The notes under the pieces were generated by a model. That model made no database searches, was not told the DNA's origin, and was given only the letters and a program-made list of their open reading frames with translations. A stretch of 45,534 nt of DNA. Source: Oscillospiraceae bacterium. GTDB lineage: Bacteria > Bacillota > Clostridia > Oscillospirales > Ruminococcaceae. Of this stretch, positions 16,822 through 24,209 are shown piece by piece. The stretch lies in assembly GCA_030533325.1 (NCBI GenBank), contig JAUNJJ010000018.1, forward strand, positions 1-45,534. Direction: 5' to 3'. Positions within the stretch are counted from its first letter, which is position 1. The number at the start of each line of letters is the position of its first letter. The translations under genes were made by a program, and so were the position numbers.

Positions 16822-17769
16822 ATGTTTAAAAAAGTTATTTCATTAGTAATGTGTACAGCACTGGCAGCAGGACTGGTCTCATGCAGTGCAGATTCACGGA
16901 ATACTGACAGTGATAAAATATCAGTAGTTACAACCATTTTCCCTCAGTATGATTTTGTCAGACAGATAGCAGGTGAAAACGTTCAGCTTACCATGCTTCT
17001 GAAACCGGGCTCAGAAAGTCACACATATGAACCTACACCTCAGGATATTGTAAAGATTAATGAGTGTGATCTTTTCATATATAACGGAGGTGAAGGTGAT
17101 GCCTGGGTTGACAGTATACTTGAATCAGCTGATAATTCTGTAAATACTCTTGCAATGATGGATTGTGTTGAAACAGTCGAAGAGGAAATTGTTGAGGGTA
17201 TGGAAGCAGAGGAAGAAGAGTCAGGAGAACCGGAACTTGATGAGCATGTATGGACTTCACCTGAAAATGCAGTTAAGATAGTTGAATGCATCGCAGACAG
17301 GCTGTGTGAGGCTGATGCTGAAAATGCCGGCAAATACCGGGAAAATACAAAAAAATATGTTGAGGAGCTTAATAATCTTGACAGCAGATTTAAAGAAATT
17401 GTATCAGAAAGCAGTACAAATACTATGTTATTCGGAGACAGATTTCCGTTCAGATATTTTGCTGATACCTATAAAATTAACTACTATGCTGCTTTTCCTG
17501 GCTGCAGCTCAGAATCTGAACCAAGTGCCTCAACAATAGCGTTCCTTATAGACAAAGTAAATGATGAAAAAATACCAGCTGTTTTTACAATTGAGTTTTC
17601 AAATAAAAAAATCGCAGAAACAATTTCTGAATCAACCGGAGCTGAAATTCTTGAATTTCATTCATGTCACAATATAACATCTGAAGATATGAAGAACGGC
17701 GAAACTTATATTAGTATAATGAACAGAAATGCTGATAATCTTCAAAAAGCTTTCCAATTAACCAAATAA
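16822..17769 (+). CDS. Metal ABC transporter substrate-binding lipoprotein (ZnuA/AdcA-like)
   Basis: This 315-residue lipoprotein has lipobox LVSC (Cys21). It belongs to the cluster A-I binding proteins for Zn or Mn. Likely ligands are His67 (SESHTYEP) and His142 (DEHVW). The third site is in FGDRFPFRYF, where many zinc members have His; a further His pair lies in FHSCHNIT. The flexible loop between the first two ligands, usually His-rich in zinc proteins, is acidic here (EEEIVEGMEAEEEES). No permease or ATPase partner is adjacent, so the transport core must be elsewhere. AAGGA precedes ATG 16822. Zinc is the better guess; manganese is not excluded. Confidence 0.88.
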   Translation: MFKKVISLVMCTALAAGLVSCSADSRNTDSDKISVVTTIFPQYDFVRQIAGENVQLTMLLKPGSESHTYEPTPQDIVKINECDLFIYNGGEGDAWVDSILESADNSVNTLAMMDCVETVEEEIVEGMEAEEEESGEPELDEHVWTSPENAVKIVECIADRLCEADAENAGKYRENTKKYVEELNNLDSRFKEIVSESSTNTMLFGDRFPFRYFADTYKINYYAAFPGCSSESEPSASTIAFLIDKVNDEKIPAVFTIEFSNKKIAETISESTGAEILEFHSCHNITSEDMKNGETYISIMNRNADNLQKAFQLTK

Positions 17770-17780
17770 CAGAATAAATA

Positions 17781-17830
17781 TTGACAAAACTTTTATAAAA
17801 GAGTAAAATAATCTTTGTGAGATTATTTTA
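17781..17830 (+). promoter_or_regulatory. Export-cluster promoter with inverted repeat at the start site
   Basis: TTGACA (17781-17786), 17-base spacer, TAAAAT (17804-17809). An inverted repeat, TAAAATAATC (17804-17813) and GATTATTTTA (17821-17830), begins on the -10 and spans the transcription start. It is placed like an operator, or could form a 5' hairpin in the transcript. Confidence 0.75.
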
Positions 17831-17863
17831 TACATTTAATTTAGAGAAAGGAAAAAACAAACG

Positions 17864-19273
17864 ATGAACAAAAAAATGATGAAAATCACAGCACTTGCAA
17901 GTGCTGTTTGCCTGATTGCGTCAGGATGCGGATCGGCAAAAAACAATGACGAAACAAAACTTAAAAAGGTTAGCGTCAGTAAACTGGAAAAAAAAGACTT
18001 CAGCGAAACTCTTGATATTGAGGGAATAGTTGAAAGCTCAGAAAAGGATTCAACTGTAACAACTGAACTCACACAGTACAAAGTATCATCTGTAAATGTC
18101 AGTGTCGGCGATAGAGTTAAAGCCGGCGATGTACTCTGCGAACTGGATTCTGCTGAACTTCAGCAGCAGATTGCTGATCTTGAAAAAATTGTAAATGATT
18201 CTGATACACTTTACGATTATCGGTATGAGCAGCTCAAAAAGCAGCTTGAAAGCACAAAAAAATCCACTGAACTTGATGTAAATGAGGCTTCAAAGAAACT
18301 TGATGAACTCAGATCCGAGTATAATAATAAAAAATCAGAATATGAATCAGGTCAGAATGACTATAACAGGCTTAAAGGCGAAGCTGATGAACTGAGATCA
18401 AGAGCTGCAGCTGCTTCAGACGAATCAGAAGCTGCGATGCTTATGAGTGAATATCAGGCTAAAATCAGCGAAGCTTCAGAAGCTATGGCAAGATATGAAT
18501 CTGCATATGCACAGATGAAAAGCATAAATGAAAGCATTCCAATAGCTGAAAAAGCCCTTGAAAGTGCAAAGATTATGGCTTCTGACAGTGTTGACAAGGT
18601 TCAGTATGAAATAGACACATACTCACTGACAGCTGATTCTTCTTCAGAAAACATAAAAAAACTTGATGAACTTAAGAAACAGCTTGATAAAACAGTTGTA
18701 AAGGCAGAAAGAGACGGAGTGGTTTCATCAGTACTTGCAGAAGAAGGAAAGATATGTCGTGAGGGTATTCTCATGACACTTCAGAATACATCAGATATGT
18801 GTATTCATATTTCCGTTTCTGAAGAAGATCTTCTGTCTGTAGAGGCCGGAATGAAAACGGTTATAACCATTCCTGCCAGAAAAGATGACGAATATTCAGG
18901 TAAAGTAGACAGAATACTTGATATAAAGACAGGCGAGGGATTTGACGGATATATCACTATTGATGATACAGAGAATTTCCGAATCGGCATGAAGGCAAAT
19001 GTAAAGATTAAGATTGTTGATGCTGAAGATGTAATTGGAGTAAATAAGAAGGCGGTTTTCAGCGATGAAGACAGTGATAAAAAATATGTTTACGAAGCTG
19101 AAAAGCAGGATGAAAACAGCTACAAACTCAGAAAAGTAGAAGTTACTGAGGGCATTTCCGGAGACAAATTTACAGAGGTATCCGGTGAAGGTCTTGAAGA
19201 AGGAGATTATATTGTTCTTACACCTGGTAAATGTGAAGCTGATGAAATAGTAAACGTAAGGGTTAGCGGGTGA
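17864..19273 (+). CDS. Efflux periplasmic-adaptor-type lipoprotein (MacA/HlyD-like)
   Basis: This 469-residue membrane-fusion-type protein has lipobox IASGC (Cys22), a biotinyl-lipoyl-like first half (VSVGDRVKAGDVLCELDS, about 79-96), a long coiled-coil hairpin of Glu/Lys/Ser heptads (about 100-270), the returning lipoyl half (TVVKAERDGVVSSVLAEEG) and a beta-barrel region. Adaptors of this kind in Gram-positives sit on MacB-type ABC exporters, for example for peptides or antibiotics. The stop overlaps the ATPase gene start. The exported substrate cannot be read from the sequence. Confidence 0.88.
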   Translation: MNKKMMKITALASAVCLIASGCGSAKNNDETKLKKVSVSKLEKKDFSETLDIEGIVESSEKDSTVTTELTQYKVSSVNVSVGDRVKAGDVLCELDSAELQQQIADLEKIVNDSDTLYDYRYEQLKKQLESTKKSTELDVNEASKKLDELRSEYNNKKSEYESGQNDYNRLKGEADELRSRAAAASDESEAAMLMSEYQAKISEASEAMARYESAYAQMKSINESIPIAEKALESAKIMASDSVDKVQYEIDTYSLTADSSSENIKKLDELKKQLDKTVVKAERDGVVSSVLAEEGKICREGILMTLQNTSDMCIHISVSEEDLLSVEAGMKTVITIPARKDDEYSGKVDRILDIKTGEGFDGYITIDDTENFRIGMKANVKIKIVDAEDVIGVNKKAVFSDEDSDKKYVYEAEKQDENSYKLRKVEVTEGISGDKFTEVSGEGLEEGDYIVLTPGKCEADEIVNVRVSG

Positions 19274-20001
19274 TGAACATGGCAGAAGAAAAGAGAGTAG
19301 TAGTTGATCTCAGGGGTATAATAAAGAGATTCTATATAGGAATGCCTAATGAGCTCCAGATACTTAACGGAATGGATATAAGGATTCATGAAGGAGAATT
19401 TGTTGCTATCGTAGGTGAATCCGGTTCAGGAAAAAGTACACTTATGAATATAATCGGTGCACTTGACAGACCTACAGAAGGTACTTATTATTTTAACGGG
19501 GAGGATATCAGCAAGTTTTCTGATAAAAAACTCAGTCTTGTGCGCAACAAGGAAATAGGGTTTGTTTTCCAGAACTTCAACCTTATTCCGCGTACATCAG
19601 CACTTAAAAACGTTGAACTCCCTATGATGTATGCCGGTAAAGGCAGAAAGGAACGAACAAAGAGAGCAAAGGAACTGCTTGAAACAGTTGGTATGGCAGA
19701 GCGTTCCGACCATAATCCGAATGAACTTTCAGGTGGTCAGAAGCAGCGTGTAGCTATCGCAAGAGCTATGGCAAATGATCCGTCAATCATTCTTGCAGAC
19801 GAACCGACAGGTGCACTTGATACCAAAACCGGAAGAGTGGTAATGGATATTTTCCATGAACTACATAAATCAGGAAAAACAATCATACTCATTACACACA
19901 GCCCGGAACTTGCCAGGGAAACTGAACGAATAATTACCATCTCTGACGGATGCATCGTTTCAGATACCGGAGCCGGAGGTGACAGCCATGATGCTGACTG
20001 A
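19270..20001 (+). CDS. ABC exporter ATPase (MacB/LolD-type)
   Basis: This 243-residue ATPase has Walker A GESGSGKST, signature LSGGQKQR, Walker B IILADEPTGALD and a switch His in LITHSPE. The TGALDTKTG stretch is typical of the LolD/MacB/FtsE group. It can start at ATG 19273 or ATG 19279 as well as at 19270; the stretch overlaps the end of the adaptor gene. It is the only ATPase in a cluster with two permeases, so it may serve both. Confidence 0.93.
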   Translation: MMNMAEEKRVVVDLRGIIKRFYIGMPNELQILNGMDIRIHEGEFVAIVGESGSGKSTLMNIIGALDRPTEGTYYFNGEDISKFSDKKLSLVRNKEIGFVFQNFNLIPRTSALKNVELPMMYAGKGRKERTKRAKELLETVGMAERSDHNPNELSGGQKQRVAIARAMANDPSIILADEPTGALDTKTGRVVMDIFHELHKSGKTIILITHSPELARETERIITISDGCIVSDTGAGGDSHDAD

Positions 20002-21376
20002 GAACATCAGACAGGCCTTTGACTCGCTGGTAATTAATAAAAAGAGAACTTTCCTTACCATGACAGGTATAGTAATCGGGCTTAGTGCTGTTCTGTTTAT
20101 TACTTCTATCGGAGATACCGTATCGAAACTTCTGGAGGATTTTATTGTACAGAATCTTATCGGGGGAACACAGGTGGTTCTGTTTTCAGGGTATGATGAA
20201 AAAGAAGAAAAATTCATTGATAACGTCGATGATTATACATTCAGTATTGATGAAGTCTATGATTTTATAGACAGCACCAATGGTATTATTCTTGATATAA
20301 GTGAAAGTTCACGCACCAACGTCAACGGAACTGTTCAGGTTGACAAAGATCATAAGGCTGATATCATTATGTCAGGTGTTTCTTCAGCCTATGAAGTTAC
20401 CAGTAAACTTCATATTATTTCAGGAAGATTTATCTCAAAAGATGAATGCCGATATGCTAAGCCGGTAGCTGTGATTTCAGATATCATGGCTGAAAAGTGT
20501 TTTGATTCAGCTGATGATGCAATAGGTAAAACAATTGATATGACAGGTATATACAAAGAATATCTTGGATATGATGAAACTACATATATGCCGATTTATT
20601 CTGAAGAAAAGGCTGTTACATCAAGCCTTGTTGTTATCGGTGTGTACGAGTATATAAACAATAATTTCTTTGAGGATAATGGTGACGCAACTCCGGTTTA
20701 CTGTCCTTTTTCATATGCAGCTGATGCGTACGGAATGAAAACAATATTCAACCGGAATAACAGTTCCGGCTCCATTGTACTTCCTTTTATAATAAAGGAC
20801 AGAAGAGCTATAAGCCAGGCAGAGAATCTGATTAAAGAATTTGCAGAATCAAAATACGGCTCTGATCAGGATTATAAATACGATATAGACAACACAGACA
20901 GCTCACTTAATCAGATAAGAACAACACTTAAGATTGTTACATATGCATTTTCGCTTATTGCTGCTATATCGTTGCTTGTAGGCGGTATAGGTCTGATGAA
21001 TACCATGCTTGTAAGTGTAACTGAAAGAACACGAGAGATAGGAATAAAGAAGGCACTTGGAGCAAAAACAAGTACAATACGTATGCAGTTTCTTACGGAA
21101 TCGGCATTTTTGTGTCTTGTCTCATGTGCGATAGGTGTTTTTTTCGGTTTTTTCTGCGGAATGATTGTTGAAACAAACCTTGATAAGTTTATTGCAAAGG
21201 TTTCAAATGAAAGTTTAAGATATTTTCTTCTGAATGCAGAAATACACGTTACACCGTCTCTGAACTCAATTGTATTTTCGTCTTTGTTCTCGATTTTTGT
21301 CGGAGTTGTTTTTGGTTTCTATCCGGCTAACAAGGGTGCAAAGATGCAGCCGGTTGATGCTTTGAGATATGAATAG
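19988..21376 (+). CDS. ABC exporter permease 1 (MacB/FtsX-type)
   Basis: This 462-residue permease has an N-terminal membrane helix (FLTMTGIVIGLSAVLFITSIG), a large extracytoplasmic MacB-type domain (about 50-310) and three C-terminal helices. The conserved blocks LLVGGIGLMNTMLVSVTERT and REIGIKKALGAKTSTIRMQF are present. ATG 19988 is preferred over the in-frame GTG 19979 because GGAGG lies 8 bases before it. It overlaps the ATPase gene by 14 bases. The extracytoplasmic domain is longer and less like permease 2 than the membrane part is. Confidence 0.92.
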   Translation: MMLTENIRQAFDSLVINKKRTFLTMTGIVIGLSAVLFITSIGDTVSKLLEDFIVQNLIGGTQVVLFSGYDEKEEKFIDNVDDYTFSIDEVYDFIDSTNGIILDISESSRTNVNGTVQVDKDHKADIIMSGVSSAYEVTSKLHIISGRFISKDECRYAKPVAVISDIMAEKCFDSADDAIGKTIDMTGIYKEYLGYDETTYMPIYSEEKAVTSSLVVIGVYEYINNNFFEDNGDATPVYCPFSYAADAYGMKTIFNRNNSSGSIVLPFIIKDRRAISQAENLIKEFAESKYGSDQDYKYDIDNTDSSLNQIRTTLKIVTYAFSLIAAISLLVGGIGLMNTMLVSVTERTREIGIKKALGAKTSTIRMQFLTESAFLCLVSCAIGVFFGFFCGMIVETNLDKFIAKVSNESLRYFLLNAEIHVTPSLNSIVFSSLFSIFVGVVFGFYPANKGAKMQPVDALRYE

Positions 21377-21398
21377 AACGTGAAAGGAACAAACATAT

Positions 21399-22760
21399 AT
21401 GAAAACAAAAACGAAAAAGATAAAATCAAAAAGATCAAAACTGATAAAGAATATTATTATCTGGTGTCTTATTGCCGGATTGCTCTTATGGTTTGCTCTT
21501 TTAAGAATTGATGTAAATACAGCCTCAAACAAATATGACTATGCTATTCCGTTTGAGGAGAGAAATATATCTGAATTCCGTCCGGCAAGCGGAAAGATAG
21601 TGATGAAGGATATCGAATCGGTTTCTACCGACGTAACCCAGAAGATAAAGAAAGTTTACTGTAAGATAGGTGACAAGGTTGAAGAGGGAGATGTTCTCTG
21701 CGAATTTGAATCGGAAGACCTTGATGATCAGATTTCAAGGATAGAAAAATATCTTTCAGATAAAAACAAATCAGAGTCTCTTTCTGAAAACAGTTTTGTA
21801 TCAACTGCTGAACGAGCAAGACAGGCTGCTCAGATTCGTATTGACAGTGCATCAATGGCACTTGAATCAGCAAGGAAATCATATGATGATACATACGCAA
21901 AGTATTCAGATTATTTTGACAGATGCTATTCGACTGACAATCCTGAAGAAGCTCAGATGTACCTGAATATGTACAACTCTTACTACAGTCAGCTTGAGCC
22001 GATTAACCAGCAGATCAGAGCGGCTCAGAAAGAACTTGATGAGGCACGGAAGGCTGCGTCAGAGATTTCTGAAAGCCAGAAAGATGCTGAGTATGAAAAA
22101 TCGCTCACTTCAAACGGAGATGACGAATACGAAAAACAGCTTGAAAAGCTTAAGAACGAAAAGGAACATCTCATTGTTACTGCACCCCGTTCAGGTATCA
22201 TTGCTGAATCATATGCATCTGAAGGCGGATATGCAATGGACGGATGCCTCTTCAGAATCGGGTCGCTTGGGGAATACAAGGCCGAAACATATGTTGGCAG
22301 CCAGGATATTCTCGATATAAAAACCGGAATGACAGCATCTGTGAAAACTATCCTTACAGGAGCTGATACAATAGAAGCCAGGGTTGTGAAAATATCTGAT
22401 GTTTTCAGTATGGCAAACAACGGATATGCTGTTGAACTTGAAATTCTTGATAACTCATATATGAGCCAGCTCAGACACAACGTAAAAGCTACAGCAAAGA
22501 TTTATTCATCTGACTTAGGTAATCTTCCATCGGTTCAGTATGATGCAATTGCTGAAGACAAAGAGGGAAATGCCTTTGTTTTCAGAGCCGTAAAACGCGG
22601 AGCAGAGTATATTGCTGAAAAGGTACCTGTAGAAAAAGGATATGAAGGAAGTTTTTATGTTGAGGTCAAATCTGACGAATTAAAGGAAGGCGACCTTATT
22701 ATAGGAAACGGCAGCGGTCATCATGATGGTGACAGAATAAAAATAAAGAGAGCGGAGTAG
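21399..22760 (+). CDS. Second efflux adaptor (HlyD/MacA-like), membrane-anchored
   Basis: This 453-residue adaptor is anchored by an N-terminal helix (about 18-34, IIWCLIAGLLLWFALL) instead of a lipid. It has the lipoyl half-motif CKIGDKVEEGDVLCEFESED, a coiled-coil hairpin (about 115-250), the second half LIVTAPRSGIIAESYASEG and a beta-barrel. It is the same family as the adaptor at 17864 but clearly divergent. It lies 22 bases after permease 1 and ends where permease 2 starts, suggesting a dedicated second adaptor-permease pair. Confidence 0.88.
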   Translation: MKTKTKKIKSKRSKLIKNIIIWCLIAGLLLWFALLRIDVNTASNKYDYAIPFEERNISEFRPASGKIVMKDIESVSTDVTQKIKKVYCKIGDKVEEGDVLCEFESEDLDDQISRIEKYLSDKNKSESLSENSFVSTAERARQAAQIRIDSASMALESARKSYDDTYAKYSDYFDRCYSTDNPEEAQMYLNMYNSYYSQLEPINQQIRAAQKELDEARKAASEISESQKDAEYEKSLTSNGDDEYEKQLEKLKNEKEHLIVTAPRSGIIAESYASEGGYAMDGCLFRIGSLGEYKAETYVGSQDILDIKTGMTASVKTILTGADTIEARVVKISDVFSMANNGYAVELEILDNSYMSQLRHNVKATAKIYSSDLGNLPSVQYDAIAEDKEGNAFVFRAVKRGAEYIAEKVPVEKGYEGSFYVEVKSDELKEGDLIIGNGSGHHDGDRIKIKRAE

Positions 22761-22765
22761 TGATT

Positions 22766-24055
22766 ATGAGTATTTCAGAATATATTATTTCGGCTTTCAG
22801 ATGCCTTTCAGCCAGCAAGATGAGGACTTTTCTCACTACTCTTGGGATTATTGTCGGTATCAGTTCAGTTATTCTTATCAATACAATAGGTGGTACAATA
22901 GGAAAGACAATTTCCACATCACTGATGAGTATTACAAACGGAAATATTATGAATGTTTACGTTGTTGATAAGGATGCTGAAACATCAACTTTATCAGATA
23001 TTATGACAGTTGATGTTGAATTTGACCAGTTTACTCAGGAAATGGTGTCGGGTTATGAAGAATATATGCAGGATATGGTCAGTGTATTTAACCAGACAGG
23101 TATTGGAACCGGAACAGTTGGATGGGGCAGGGATACGTCAAGTGTTAATGCTTTTCTTATCAGTCAGAATGTACTGGAATCAAGCCAGCTTGATCTGACA
23201 GAAGGAAGGATTTTTTCTGAAGGTGATTATAATAAGAAAGCATCTGTGGTTATAGTCAGTGACAAACTCGCTGATAAGCAATTCGGAAAAGAAAGTGCAC
23301 TCGGAAAAAATATAGTGCTCGAAAATACGGGTTCATATTTTGACGGACGTGAATTTACAGTTGTCGGAGTGTACAAATTTGATGACATATTCAGTATGGG
23401 AGAATCTGACCCCGTAACGAATGTATTTATTCCTGATGTATGTGCAGAATTGTTTTCTGACGTAAAAGGAGTTCCTGATTTTTATTTGCAGTATTCAATT
23501 AATGAAGGGGCGGATACTGAAGAAGTCAGGACTTTGACAGAGGAATATTTTGATGAATGGTTTGAAGATACAGAATACCGGTCTTTTGCATATATGCTTA
23601 CTGATGAGCTCGATCAGATAAACGATGTTATTGGTGTAATAACAAAAATTATAGCAGCAATTGCAGCTATATCACTTCTTGTAGGCGGTATTGGTGTAAT
23701 GAATATCATGCTTGTAAGTGTATCTGAAAGAACAATGGAAATCGGTGTAAGAAAAGCTATGGGAGCTGATAATAAGTCGATAAGAATACAGTTCATTACT
23801 GAATCAGTTATTCTGTCACTTATTGGCTCCGTAATCGGTATTATAACCGGATTAATCGAAGCAAAGCTTCTTGCTTTGCTGATAGTAAATCTTACTGATT
23901 CATCAAGTACAGGAATTACAGTTGATCTCTCTGTTCCTGTTTCTGCGGTTATAGTTTCGGTAGTATTTTCGTTTGCTGTCGGTCTTGTGTTCGGTGTATA
24001 TCCGGCTGATAAGGCAGCAAAGATGGAAGTAGTTGATGCGCTCAGATATGAATAA
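22766..24055 (+). CDS. ABC exporter permease 2 (MacB/FtsX-type)
   Basis: This 429-residue MacB-type permease has the blocks MRTFLTTLGIIVGISSVILI, LLVGGIGVMNIMLVSVSERT and MEIGVRKAMGADNKSIRIQF. It has one N-terminal and three C-terminal helices, with an extracytoplasmic domain between. ATG 22766 is preferred to GTG 22760 because GCGGAG lies 8 bases before it. It may pair with permease 1 as a heterodimer or form a second exporter using the ATPase at 19270. Confidence 0.93.
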   Translation: MSISEYIISAFRCLSASKMRTFLTTLGIIVGISSVILINTIGGTIGKTISTSLMSITNGNIMNVYVVDKDAETSTLSDIMTVDVEFDQFTQEMVSGYEEYMQDMVSVFNQTGIGTGTVGWGRDTSSVNAFLISQNVLESSQLDLTEGRIFSEGDYNKKASVVIVSDKLADKQFGKESALGKNIVLENTGSYFDGREFTVVGVYKFDDIFSMGESDPVTNVFIPDVCAELFSDVKGVPDFYLQYSINEGADTEEVRTLTEEYFDEWFEDTEYRSFAYMLTDELDQINDVIGVITKIIAAIAAISLLVGGIGVMNIMLVSVSERTMEIGVRKAMGADNKSIRIQFITESVILSLIGSVIGIITGLIEAKLLALLIVNLTDSSSTGITVDLSVPVSAVIVSVVFSFAVGLVFGVYPADKAAKMEVVDALRYE

Positions 24056-24088
24056 TCCTGTCTGGAATTACATATATTAAAATCATTA

Positions 24089-24122
24089 GCCTGAAAAATT
24101 CAAAAAAATGAATTTTTCAGGC
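24089..24122 (+). terminator. Terminator of the export cluster
   Basis: GCCTGAAAAATTC pairs with GAATTTTTCAGGC and is followed by TTTTTTATT. Confidence 0.93.
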
Positions 24123-24129
24123 TTTTTTA

Positions 24130-24158
24130 TTGACATGATTATTATCGTATGATATAAT
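24130..24158 (+). promoter_or_regulatory. Consensus promoter of the metal ATPase gene
   Basis: TTGACA (24130-24135), 17-base spacer, TATAAT (24153-24158): a full consensus match, so the gene probably needs a repressor. Confidence 0.9.
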
Positions 24159-24180
24159 GAATACATGAACATGTATTCAT
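24157..24180. promoter_or_regulatory. Perfect palindrome at the transcription start, candidate metal-repressor operator
   Basis: ATGAATACAT-GAAC-ATGTATTCAT has 10-bp perfect arms starting on the last two bases of the -10 element and covering the start site near 24165. The inner ATGAACATGTATTCAT resembles ArsR/SmtB-type operators (TGAACA...TTCA). It also contains two in-frame ATGs that I judge not to be the real start. Confidence 0.75.
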
Positions 24181-24209
24181 ATGTTAAAAATAAGAAAGCT
24201 GGTGCGTTT

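Noticed and set aside
22025..22480. 151-residue minus-strand frame across the second adaptor gene
   Set aside because: Ser-rich antisense shadow of a clear adaptor coding sequence with no ribosome site.
24165..24209. Extended N-terminus of the metal ATPase starting at ATG 24165
   Set aside because: That ATG lies inside the operator palindrome at the predicted transcription start, with no ribosome site; ATG 24210 or 24225 fits the HMA domain better.
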